Shown: positions 10,625 through 20,163 of the stretch, one piece after another | Layout: each line of letters opens with the position of its first letter | How positions within the stretch are numbered: position 1 is the first letter of the stretch | Assembly: GCA_021234155.1 (NCBI GenBank) | Contig: JAJEKV010000205.1 | Location: forward strand, 913,501 to 977,500 | DNA length: 64,000 nucleotides | Reading direction: 5' to 3' | Source: Isoetes taiwanensis | Taxonomy: Eukaryota > Streptophyta > Lycopodiopsida > Isoetales > Isoetaceae | Program-made: the position numbers and the translations under genes | The notes under the pieces: generated by a model | What the model saw: the letters and a program-made list of their open reading frames with translations, nothing else | What the model was told of the DNA's origin: nothing | The model's database searches: none

Positions 10625-12061
10625 TTACAGTGCTTTGGCTGTCTCATTTATTATCTCCTTCCTCTCAAGGTACTGCTTCAGAATTGCAAGTCTTGCTGTC
10701 TCAAAGGCAAAGAAACCAAGTGCAGAAAAACAAGCACTGTGTAGCAACCTGGGCCCAATACCTCTTGTTAATCCAATCCATCCTTCTTCAAGCCAGATCT
10801 GTCTCATGGTAGAAGAAAAACCTGTGTAAGTTAAAGCAACAATTTTTGCTTTTGTTTCAGGGTCTAGAATTGCTTCTCCATGTTTCATCTGTGTCATTAA
10901 CCTTGTCTTGACAACATCTAGAGGGGTGGTCAAAGCAGCAGCTATAGCTCCAGCTATAGCTCCAGAAGTAACACTTTGGAAAGGCTCTAGGGAATCGTTT
11001 CCAGTAGCTTGGAGCCATGCAGCTTTCAAGTACTCAAATGTGGAAAAACTTATGACACTTGTTGGAAGATTTCTAAGAATGGCTGCAGAATAACCCACAT
11101 ACAAGCCTTTTATTCCCTCGCGCTCTATGGTCTTTAGCAACACACTTAATGAACTCCCTTGAGCCCCTGCCTGCATTCTCTGTGTTATTACCTCCTTTGG
11201 AACTAGAATAGAAGAGGAAACAATGTTACCCATTGCACCTGCTAAAGGAGGGATAACAATTGGAGGGAATCTAGAAATTTTTGAGAGGGCAGCTTTCCCA
11301 AGTTCACATGTACCAAAATATATAGCAGAGGACAACGTGGATCCTAAAATAACTGCAGAAATCCCCCTGTAGAATCCTAAAATGCCTTTGCTTTTAAAAA
11401 TCTTAAAAACTGCATCCATGCTACTAGAATAAACATCTGCAGCTCCTCTGGTCTGAAGGCGAGTTTTTACGGTATCTATGGGATGAAGACAGGCATATGT
11501 AAATGCTCCTGCAATACCTCCAGCTGCAGCACCAATTAGTGCCTTCTCAAAGACTGATAACCTTTTCATCAAAACCCGGGACTGCTTACTGGCTCGTTCA
11601 ACTTCTGTTAACCAGCCTCTATTTTGCTGCTGATAAGTATTCTTCTCGGTGCAATAGGTGCCCAGAACTTTTGTCTTCACCACAACGGCATCACTAGAAA
11701 GTGAAATGCTTGAAGGCACATTTTCAACCTCTAGAAACTGCTCTGAACCAGCTGCTGTAACGTTTTTTGGATCTGATATTGCTGGAGCTAAATTTGAATC
11801 AGATGAAAGTGTTATAGAAGCCATGCATGGAAACAGAATGCGCCCATCTGAAGAACTATACTTTGCAGTGGCAAGATCCCCATTGCTGGCAAATGCAAAT
11901 TTACGTACATGCCTCTTTTTTGGATATGGATTGGGCAGAGCAAGCATACCTTTTATAAGTCGCCGATGGCATTCTCTGGTAGCAGGGGAGACAGAAGCAT
12001 CTTGATTACTAAGATTTTCTCCATCAAGCTCCAAGAGCGAACCTAGAATCCTATTTTCCAT
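10625..12061 (-). CDS. MFL1: MITOFERRIN-LIKE 1-type mitochondrial carrier family protein (plastid)
   Basis: Member of the mitochondrial carrier (SLC25) family, closest in my memory to Arabidopsis MITOFERRIN-LIKE 1, a chloroplast envelope protein implicated in iron transport into plastids. A single open frame of 478 codons begins at an ATG at 12059-12061; the same frame has a stop about 75 nt upstream. Residues 1-170 are a low-complexity Ser-rich extension that could hold the transit peptide. Three carrier repeats follow, with signatures HPIDTVKTRLQ (193-203), VPKEVITQRMQ (288-298) and TPLDVVKTRLM (379-389), and ALIGAAAGGIAGAFTY opens helix 1. The C-terminus (FAFETARLAILKQYLERKE) also matches the family. 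No intron interrupts the frame and no damage is seen. A TTCCAG acceptor-like site at about 12076-12081 leaves open a further 5' exon. Neighbours are transposon debris. Confidence 0.93.
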   Translation of the reverse strand: MENRILGSLLELDGENLSNQDASVSPATRECHRRLIKGMLALPNPYPKKRHVRKFAFASNGDLATAKYSSSDGRILFPCMASITLSSDSNLAPAISDPKNVTAAGSEQFLEVENVPSSISLSSDAVVVKTKVLGTYCTEKNTYQQQNRGWLTEVERASKQSRVLMKRLSVFEKALIGAAAGGIAGAFTYACLHPIDTVKTRLQTRGAADVYSSSMDAVFKIFKSKGILGFYRGISAVILGSTLSSAIYFGTCELGKAALSKISRFPPIVIPPLAGAMGNIVSSSILVPKEVITQRMQAGAQGSSLSVLLKTIEREGIKGLYVGYSAAILRNLPTSVISFSTFEYLKAAWLQATGNDSLEPFQSVTSGAIAGAIAAALTTPLDVVKTRLMTQMKHGEAILDPETKAKIVALTYTGFSSTMRQIWLEEGWIGLTRGIGPRLLHSACFSALGFFAFETARLAILKQYLERKEIINETAKAL

Positions 12062-13280
12062 CCCGACCTTATCCTGGAAGTCTAAATTGTTTTGCTTTTT
12101 CCTTAGCCTAGGCAGTGGGCAAATGTTTTGATGTTAAGTGGGGGATTCCAGTGGTACTGTTGGAGAGATGAGAAAAATGGTAAAAATGTAGGTGACCTAG
12201 TGGAACAAGGAGATAATGGAAATACTAAATGCAGTCATGTAAATACCAAAATATGTATGGCCCCAAGGCTATGCAAGTGAAGTATGACCTAGTAATTATA
12301 TACAAGAAACTTATCGCGGCGGCCACGTTTCTCTTTCCCAGCCTTTTGTATACATTCATAACGGATCATATGATAGATAATTCAATAACATGTGGGACTG
12401 TTGCCCATAATAAATGGCCTAACGAGCAACATCCCTGCTATTTTACCAAGGTGAATAAATTACAAATTTTTCTTTGAAATCGCATTTTTTGAGACCAAAC
12501 TAAGTAATGTTTGCACTACAAAGATGGATTTTGGCTCTACACTTTACCCTGGAGATGATTTAGATGTCCGAATGAAGGCCCAGTTGAGCTTGCTGTTCAA
12601 TTCTTTCTCTGCTTGCATGGGCTTAAATTCCTCAAATTATTCAAGTAATAGACAATTTTCAAGACCATTCAAAAGCAATTTCGAGATTAACTACTCTTAC
12701 TTCAATGGGTAGGTGCTTTATAAACAAAGTGCGTGCCACATGAGGAATACCAGAGTTTCTCAATGAAAGAGCCTGGATATTTCTCAGCAGACCATAGCCA
12801 GTGCTCCTCCACTTAAAAGCTATGTGGAGGTGACCATAAGCAGCACATGTGATTGCACTATTAACGATAAAAACATATCAAGGAAAACTTCTTCCATTTG
12901 TCTATCAACTTACTTATGCAACCATAATTATGGTCTAAATGTTTGGTATTCAAAGCGCATTAGTTACTGCACAAATAAATATACTGCTATAGTGTCTCGT
13001 CTCATTCAGTACACTACTTAGCAACCAAAAAATTTCGATGCAAGTGTTCAAGTGATAAAATCTTATTTTTTAATGCATATTTGTTTTACTCATAGTTATA
13101 TGATCTAAATGTTCACTCGAAGAGCATTAATTGTTACCGGACAAATAAATTTCATTGTTATATTCAGTACTACTTAGCAACCAAAAAATTTCGCTGTAAA
13201 TGTCCAAATGATAAAACCTTATTTACACTGCATTTGCTTTACCCACCCACACCAACTCCATGAGTTGATGGATGAGGCAA
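12062..13280. other. Upstream region of the MFL1-like gene; no other gene recognised
   Basis: Presumed promoter side of the carrier gene. A TATATAA-like motif on the minus strand lies near 12297. Similar short sequences (caaccaaaaaatttcg) recur at about 13022 and 13182, hinting at an old 160-bp duplication. Confidence 0.4.
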
Positions 13281-13480
13281 GAAGGAAGGAAGGAAGGAAA
13301 AAATTTTTTAACGTCCACGGAACCCAATCGGGTTATGGGACCAAGTACATAAGGGACCGAAGTCCAAACAAGAACATGGGCCGAAGCCCTTAAACCGAAG
13401 CACAACGTGAGCTAGAACACAACCATCATGACCCGGATTAAAAACCACCTGGGAAAAACCGTTGCGGGATGACTATGGTC
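13281..13480 (-). mobile_element. 3' end of a LINE with (TTCC)n-type tail
   Basis: On the minus strand the sequence ends CCGTGGACGTTAAAAAA followed by a TTCC-rich run (13281-13299). This is the same terminal block found on the longer LINE copies at 18401, 22043 and 32745. The body shows the conserved GGTTTTTCCC-like stretch of their 3' UTRs. Only the 3' UTR remains; GC-rich sequence to about 13850 may be more of it. Confidence 0.75.
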
Positions 13481-14193
13481 GCCACCGATCCAAAATCCAT
13501 CTTTGTTGCACAAGCAACAAGCATACCTTCATACCACCAGCAGGCAAAGCTTCACCAAGCAACTCCGAACCGTAACCTCTTCACAACTGGGTGCTGGAAA
13601 ACAGACGCCCCCAACGCCAATCGCCTGCATTAACCGCAGGGAAGGCGGCGCTCAGAAAAACCGCTCAGGGAAATCGCCCATCGGAGGTGCCTCCTCACCC
13701 ATCCACCAGCCCTGCGCCAAGGCGCCAGCACCCCCAGGTATGCACGCAGGCGGACATCCACTCAGGCACACACAGGGGCACCATCCTTCACTGCCGCTGC
13801 TCCAACGCCATCCATCACTGCATCCGCTCGGGCATCTACACTTGTTAACAAGTATCATACACTATTATAAAGAAACGTTAAACATTCTTTCAAGTCAGAC
13901 ACCATCTTCACATCTTGTTTTTTTCAGGGTGAGCTAGGCTAAAGCTAGTAAGGTAGCCGCGCATTTTATTAAAAATCTGCTTTTTTATAGCATAGTTTGA
14001 TCAACTGTCTTAATACACAAGACATCATATTATCCATATGGCAATATTCGTCGTTCATTCATTGGATCTAGGATTAGTACTCAATAAGTTTTTTTAATTC
14101 AGAGTTGTGTTTTCGTCAGCCAATGTAGCTGACTAAACTGCTAGATCTCTCTATTGTTGTGGTACTTGACATATCTGCTTTTGCAGCTGGATC
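13481..14193. other. GC-rich then AT-rich spacer, no gene recognised
   Basis: 13600-13850 is Pro/His/Ala-rich in translation in all frames and looks like biased composition rather than a gene. It may extend the adjacent LINE remnant. Confidence 0.4.
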
Positions 14194-14428
14194 CTTTACA
14201 ATCGAACTTTAGCATGATTTTATGCATGAGCATCTCATGTTGAATCTGCATACTGCATCTTTTGCAAAATAATAGACAAATTTCCACTCATCTCAGAATT
14301 TCATGTACCTCTTTACAATCGAACTTTAGCATGATTTTATGCATGAGCATCTCATGTTGAAGCTGCATACTACATCTTTTGTGATATAATAGACAAATTC
14401 CCACTCATACATCAGAGAATTTCATGTA
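14194..14428. repeat. 117-bp tandem duplication
   Basis: ctttacaatcgaactttagc starts at 14194 and again at 14311; both copies run through gagcatctcatgttgaa to the atttcatgta block with few differences. Confidence 0.88.
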
Positions 14429-14523
14429 GCTCCTTTCATGTTCTGCACCATAAAGCATATTATTAATAGCAAGGTTCGGAAAGGAAATGAAAAAAGAAGA
14501 CTAACATGGAGGATTAACATACT

Positions 14524-15109
14524 TTAATGATTGCGCTTGTTGCGGCACTTAGCACTCAGATAGATTTCTCTTGACATGGATCTTGTTGCCTTTGGCCTCA
14601 AAAACATCAGGATCTTGAAATATGCTTTGCAATACTTTAGAAAATCTGTGCAATTTGCACCATCAAACTCCACAAGCACCCAAAAGACCAACAACATTAG
14701 GATTCCTGGTATTAGCCTTACCTTGACTCTCTTCACTTTCAAGCAGTTTCATCACTAGGCTACCTTCAGGAAGAAGTAGCCCTAACCCGTCATCATCTTG
14801 CAGTTTGCTGCTCCGCATGTTGCAATGAGCTAAGTGCAAACTGTAAAGCACGCATATTTATTTACATACCTAACTCAGCTAAGAGTGCTGCATCTTTGGA
14901 ACTAACGCCTGAGACAGATGGACACATATCAGACAGAATGACAGAATAACCTCTACCCTATAGGAGAAGTTCAATAAGCAACAAAAGTAGCAAATCTTCA
15001 TGCTTAGAATAAGAAATCAGGACTAGAATTACCAATGGTGACAATGAAGCAAGGTATACATTCCTTATTTTCAAGGCATCAGCAGAAATTATTTGCACCC
15101 AGGATGGCC
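14524..15109 (-). CDS. FtsJ/RrmJ-like RNA 2'-O-methyltransferase, last four exons
   Basis: Minus-strand exons 15033-15109, 14870-14957, 14722-14829 and 14524-14645 join in phase with GT-AG borders. They encode the C-terminal half of an FtsJ-family methyltransferase, which in plants includes organellar rRNA methyltransferase 2-like proteins. Motifs: SVILSDMCPSVSG (catalytic Asp region), KDAALLAEL, LLLPEGSLVMKLLESEE (catalytic Lys region), then FLRPKATRSMSREIYL (late Lys and Arg/Ser motif) and a basic C-terminus ending at TAA 14524-14526. The SAM-binding exons (expected DLGCAPG) were not found up to 20.4 kb. Either they lie beyond long introns or transposon insertions, or the gene is truncated. 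Exon 2-3 joining gives LAH where family members have LGM, a small oddity. Confidence 0.8.
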
Positions 15110-15155
15110 CTGAGGATTAAGCCAATTTTCAAGAGATGATGAAGGCGACTGACAA

Positions 15156-15219
15156 TTTCTTCCATCATGGACAGCACCAGGTTAGGGTTTCTTCCATCAT
15201 GGACAACACCAGGTTAGGG
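15156..15219. repeat. 32-bp tandem duplication
   Basis: tttcttccatcatggaca begins at 15156 and recurs with one change at 15188, each followed by caccaggttaggg. Confidence 0.85.
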
Positions 15220-15793
15220 GGGATTCGAGCTATATTTTTCTTCCTTCAACCTGCTCTGTACCTAACTAGTCACGAATGCACTGTAACTGGCCTAACCGAC
15301 TTAACATGCAAAAACTTCTTAGATTTGCCTTTGTGCATAGATAATAAACCAAAAAAGGAACCTTGTGATCTTTGTTCTAACGCAAAAAGGAGGAAGAAGA
15401 TGCGTACTGCTACTGTCTGAGTGCCCGAATTCTAAGCTGTGAGAACGCCGGGTGGATTACATGGTTAAAGTCTGCTTCTGCCTGGTGTTAAATGCGACAC
15501 CATGGCAGGTTGCTGGAGTTGGACTTGGCCGATTTGGGGTGCTAGATCCATGGCGAAGGAAGTTGGATTTTGTGAAGAGAAAGAAAGGCGGGCACGACAG
15601 AAAAATATGAACTGAATTTGAAAAGGGGAAGAAACTTGAAATGCAGGGGAGGCAAAATGCTTGGATCTTTTAAGTTTGCACAACTCTGGCGGAAATCTGC
15701 AGTGGCTCCGGATCCACCATTGTGCCATAGCTCGAATGAAAATCCACCATCGCCATATCTCAAATACACCATAGCCATAGCTCGAACCCCATG
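15220..15793. other. No gene recognised; flank of the captured zinc-finger fragment
   Basis: Short repeated phrases (gccatagctcgaa at about 15726 and 15773) next to the zinc-finger fragment suggest transposon-like sequence, but no element could be named. Confidence 0.35.
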
Positions 15794-16113
15794 AGTTCTG
15801 TAGCGAGCAGGATGAAGCCAGCATTCAAAAACCCCATGAGCATATTCACAAGCATCGCCCTGTTTGCAGTTTTCCTTTCTAAATCAGGGCAAGCAGTGCC
15901 CAGATATGGAACCCATCTTGGATACCTCCTTCTTGCCTTCTCTCCAGGATTAGCAAAGGGGCATTCCGTCCAGTTGTGGCTTCTTCTTCTCATGCACTTT
16001 CGAACCTTGAGTTTATATGTGCATAACTCATCACAGGAGTAAATGTTTTCTGCTGAATCCTCGTTATTTGCGGGCAAAAAATTGTGCAACACTGCTACAA
16101 CATCTGGCAAGGC
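15794..16113 (-). pseudogene. Fragment of an arginine-rich tandem CCCH zinc-finger (RR-TZF) gene
   Basis: On the minus strand, NEDSAENIYSCDEL, YKLKVRKC and RRRSHNWTECPFANPGEKAR are the plant-specific arginine-rich region of RR-TZF proteins, RNA-binding regulators of stress and hormone responses. After CPD the frame shifts by one base, and the other frame continues with [18 protein letters not shown] and LHPARYRT, the first CCCH finger. Similarity stops at YRT, before the second finger would begin, and starts abruptly near 16113. The fragment is thus cut at both ends and frameshifted. It looks like a gene piece captured by, or stranded among, mobile DNA. Confidence 0.88.
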
Positions 16114-16882
16114 CGGAAATATGAATGGGCACAACATCGCCCATGGTATGTCGCCATAGCCGGAAGCAGGTAATCGATGAGCTTTCCTCAAGAAACCAAG
16201 ATGGGAGATCCATAGCCATGGATTGCTCGCAGAGCAAGAAAGGGGGATATCCACGTGTCAACCATGGAACATTTCCTTTTTAAGATTTTAAAAATGAAGA
16301 AAAAATGTACGTGTCAAGCGCCAGGGTTGCTCTTAGCCTAGAAATATTAGACATCCATTTTTTAAGAACGAAATTTCAACCACCTTGAAATTTCGGCCCT
16401 TTTCAACTAGTTTTTTCAAGGCGAAATTCTTTGTTGACGTCCTGTCGGCATTTTGGGCGGCGCCGCCTCCTAAGCCTGTTTCTGCACAACGCCTGTTACT
16501 CTCAACCTTCCCAGGCTGTGAAAACGAAGGCTTCCCCCAGCCGTGAAGGCTTCTCCTGGCGGCAACAGAGCCGTTTTTGTGCTCGCAGAAGTTTCTGAGA
16601 AGCAAAATCCAATGACCTAAAAGGCAAGAAACTGTTGCGGATCTTTATTTCTATTTGGTATTTTAGCCGATTTGTTGATCTTGGGTCTGTTCCAGCCTCT
16701 AATCTGCACCCAAACTCGGGATTGCTCTGGACCCATCAAAATCCGGCACCAAATGACGAATTTCTAAAGCAAAAATACAAAAAAACAGATTTGCGCCAGT
16801 CTTGCTATCTAAATCATCAAGAACGAGCATTCTAGCGTCAAGAACGGGCAGAAATTTCAAGCTGGTTGAAATTTCGTCGGAG
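16114..16882. other. No gene; contains small palindromes rich in gaaatttc
   Basis: Imperfect palindromes gaaatttcaa..ttgaaatttc occur at about 16370-16397 and 16851-16876, flanking GC-rich sequence with repeated gaaggctt/ccccagccgtg phrases. No reading frame is convincing. Confidence 0.45.
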
Positions 16883-17014
16883 AATTCGAAGGAGCTATAA
16901 AATTTCGTATGAAATTTTGAGGTGACCTGGCGGCGCCACCGCAGACTCCGCCCGGCTCGTGGTTTCGCCGGTCACCTCAAAATTTCATAACGAAATTTTT
17001 AGCTCCTTCGAATT
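16883..17014. repeat. Foldback element with 45-bp inverted arms
   Basis: Left arm 16883-16927 and right arm 16970-17014 match in inverted orientation at about 42 of 45 positions (ends aattcgaaggagct and agctccttcgaatt). The 42-bp spacer is GC-rich, unlike the AT-rich arms. Same architecture as the element at 3382-3521, but a different sequence. Confidence 0.8.
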
Positions 17015-17658
17015 ACTCCTTCCAAAATGTATCGCTTTACATAGGTAGTGATAAATGCTAGGCAACTTTATGCTCTATTGATATTACATTCAAGTTGAAA
17101 GATACTTATATGGCGTATGGCAATTGATGTGTGTTTGTTTTGCCAATTGGTGTTAGTTTGTTGGATGAAATAGAGTTCCAATTTTTGTGCTCGAATATGG
17201 TTACCATGTTGAATTTATTAATGTTGCATGAATAGGAGATTGATAGAGCACTTGAGATACAAAGCTTTTGTATAGAACTGTACCTGAAAAAATGTTTTTC
17301 AGGAGAGATGCAACTAGGGATGAGATGTAAGACATGCAGGGTACCATGATATACTTGTTGTATTCAAACAAGACATAGACTTATTCCTCTAATGATATAG
17401 GGTAAGCCAATGTAGTATAAAATAAAGAGGCAACTTTTTATTTTTCAATACTACTTCATGATATTCAAAATGTGAAGCATCAGTCTGGTAAAAGGTTATT
17501 TAACATATGGGAATAACATTTAATTAATGCAAGTGCATTGTCCCCTTAGCAATATTAGAGAGAAAACTAAAATCCTCTATGGTTGTATGCAAGATTTTAG
17601 AAGTTTTAGTGTGAAATCCAAATAAAAGAAAAGAAGTCACAAAAGGCTTTTCATAACA
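17015..17658. other. No gene recognised
   Basis: AT-rich sequence without protein-like frames or clear repeats. Confidence 0.5.
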
Positions 17659-17712
17659 ATGTAGTGTGGTGTGTGGTCACATGTCCAGTTGGATGCTGCT
17701 TAGTGGCGTGAC
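17659..17712 (+). repeat. SINE 3'-body fragment
   Basis: aatgtagtgtggtgtgtggt through gcttagtggcgtgacg matches, almost base for base, the 3' part of the SINE at 25500-25745. The head and the TATC tail are missing. Confidence 0.8.
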
Positions 17713-18400
17713 GGCAAATGCAAACTAAGACCCAAATGGTCTTCAAGCTAACATAAAATCTATGCAAACAAAGAACTTGTAACATGTTCACATAGAGTTG
17801 AAGGGGTTTGGTTTTCTATGTGGGCCAAAAGACCAAAGACGTTACAATGCGATGGCCAACTCATGATAGTTTTTTAAAAGTAGCTGAGAGATTCATATGC
17901 CACTTTAATATGATGGTATAGTCAAATTGAATAAAATAGAATATTATGTCGTTGGCCTGTTGCGACCATATACTACAACATAGATTAGGCTAGTCTAGCA
18001 ATAATTCTCTGGCATATAGATCCAATCTAGCAGTTTCAAAAGTTGATCCAGCACCTTATACTATAGATTTTTGCATGCGATCGTGGCCGCAACTTTATTG
18101 TGCTTTGATTACAAATCAACCCTACATTTGCGAATAGCTTTTCCAATTTGATATTTTGATCTGTGATATATATATAGGGTGATGCATTCTACTTCAGTGG
18201 AAGACAAGGGTTTCAACAAAGCTAGCTTTAAATGTGTGTGCATTTGTAAACATCCAATAGGCAAGTTGCTTTGCTGCAGTAGCACACTAGTCATTGTCGA
18301 AATCGTTAAGGGAGAAGCCTCCATATGGTATGAGCCTATTGTGTTTAGATGTCATAACTGTGGCTTCAAGCTGTTGCAAAATGCATGAATTGTTTTTTTA
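17713..18400. other. No gene recognised
   Basis: AT-rich spacer between the SINE fragment and the LINE copy; no supported features. Confidence 0.5.
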
Positions 18401-18696
18401 AGGAAGGAAGGAAGTATATTTTAACGTCCATGGAGGCCAACTGGCCTATGAGATGGTTATAGACATACAACATATCGGAAAGTATCCAAACACAAAAGAA
18501 AACCACAGAAACCCTGTACAATGTGTCTCTACCACTGGGACGAAAAAACCCCCCATGTGGGAGGAAAAACCCTTGTAGTAGGCGTTCAGAGTCCCTATCT
18601 AGGCGCTAAAATTCCTTGTGCTGTGAGGGACTCCCTGACGGTGGAGATTTGCAGAATGTAGGATGCGAGACGTGCAACCATTGGCGAAGCGAGCAG

Positions 18697-19398
18697 TTAT
18701 CTGAGATCGGCATGAGCTGCTCGGATGTGTGCATATGCCGGACACTCCTGTAGAGCATGGTGTTCATCTTCTACTATCTGCATGTAACAGCACTGGCATA
18801 ATCTCTCATGCCGGGGGATTCCCTGCCCCCCATCTGTACCCCAGCGGCCTGTCTCAATTCTGAGATGGTGGGACCCTGTCCTTATTGCAGCTATAGCTCT
18901 CCGTTTCTTGGTAGAGATGTCTGCCTTCAAATATTGGTGGGGGCCATGTTCAAGCGACGGATTAACCTGCATGTGATAGTGCTCTGTTTTGGGCTTTGCA
19001 AGAGTGGGTGCATCCCACAGAGAGGTAGCAAAGCGCTCATTCAAATGCAACTCCTGTTCTGCGATATCCGACATATCCATAATCTGTTGATAGTCTATGG
19101 ACCATCTTGCGAACCATCCCCTACAATGCTTCTGCCACACTCTCTTCAGACATTGTGGCCCTTGTGCAAATAACAGAGCCCAGGGAGGAAGACGTTGTGC
19201 ATCCATTCTGTCAACCTTATGGAAATACGCAAGGTGCCTACGCATAGCAGAATGCTGCAGGGGCCAAAAGCCAGTCTCATACAGCAAAATCGGATAAGGC
19301 ACCGTGTCCTTGACGCCTAGGCTGTATGTCAGGAAAGCCTTTTGTACCCTCTCTAGCTTATAACAAGTGCCCTTGCTAATCGCTGGCCCCCAGACCAC
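18697..19398 (-). pseudogene. LINE ORF2 C-terminal region with CCHC-type zinc motif
   Basis: 234-codon frame with VWGPAISKGTCYKLERVQKA, LLYETGFWPLQ and, near the end, LCQCCYMQIVEDEHHALQEC. This is the C-x2-C-x8-H-x4-C reverse-transcriptase-associated zinc motif, with all ligands present. A stop separates it from the RT domain upstream. Confidence 0.85.
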
Positions 19399-19760
19399 GA
19401 GTGCTCAGAACAGGTGTGCTTTGCATGCCCAATCGCAGAGATCTATTCTGTAACAGCTATTCTGCATTACATACAGGGCTTTCCATCCCGCGCTGACCCT
19501 TCTTTCTACACAGTCATCCCATAGCATGTTAGCAGAGAAATCGATTCCCAGATACTTAAAGGTCCTTACAACTTCATCCTTTGTCCTCTGTAATAGAAGT
19601 CTGGGATATCATGCTGCGCAGACAGGATTGGCAACAGCTTGGTTTTCTACTGGTTGACGGTCATTCCTGCTATGTCACAGAATTGACTGAGAGCATTCAA
19701 ATGTTCCTGCATACTCCTAGCTGTATGGGACAATAAGCCCAGATCGTCTGCATAGAGCAA

Positions 19761-20153
19761 CTATTTTACTGTATATGCCTCTGGCAACTGCGGGCTACCA
19801 CCTCCATGTTCTTGCATCCAGATCTCCAATTTGTCAATATAGAGTCCAAAAAGCGTTGGAGATAACGGACATCCCTGTTTAACACCTATGGTGCTGTTCA
19901 CCCGGTGATCTGACGCAGGCAAAGTGGCATATATTCCGTCATAGAGCCGGTAGATGGCATTCTGCAAATCCTGTGGGACATGTAGCTCCTGCAAGTGTTG
20001 CCACAACAGGTCCCGAGGGACCGTATCATATGCCGTCTTAAAATCCACAAAATAGCAATACAAGTCACGTCGTGCATTGCTAGCTTCCATAAGAATTCTG
20101 AGAGCAAAAATATGATCACTCGTGGGCACAATGCTGCCCATGTGCCGCGCCAT
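19761..20153 (-). pseudogene. LINE reverse transcriptase, broken by a stop before YADD
   Basis: SDHIFALRILMEAS, YCYFVDFKTAYDTVPRDLLW and STIGVKQGCPLSPTLFGLYI are reverse-transcriptase blocks. The frame stops (TAG) at 19761-19763, immediately before LLYADDL, which follows in the same frame. The next stretch to 19400 is also frameshifted. Confidence 0.9.
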
Positions 20154-20163
20154 GCAATACGCC

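Larger units (their letters stand above)
18401..20163 (-). mobile_element. 5'-truncated LINE with (TTCC)n tail
   Basis: Non-LTR retrotransposon, minus strand. The 5' end is truncated within the reverse transcriptase (near 20163). The order is RT, C-terminal zinc-binding domain, 3' UTR, terminal block GGCCTCCATGGACGTTAAAAT, then a TTCC run at 18401-18413. A simple-sequence tail instead of poly(A) distinguishes it from the L1-like copy at 42429-44387. Confidence 0.9.

Noticed and set aside
13503-13937. Plus-strand 144-codon open frame
   Set aside because: Pro/His/Arg-rich translation in every frame from GC-rich sequence next to a LINE 3' end; no protein character.
15465-15824. Minus-strand frame starting MDLAPQIG as the missing SAM-binding part of the FtsJ gene
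   Set aside because: It lacks the G-x-G pattern and does not join in phase to the exon at 15109.
18401-20163. A functional host gene with a CCHC zinc motif
   Set aside because: The zinc motif belongs to the LINE C-terminus and the adjacent RT carries a premature stop.
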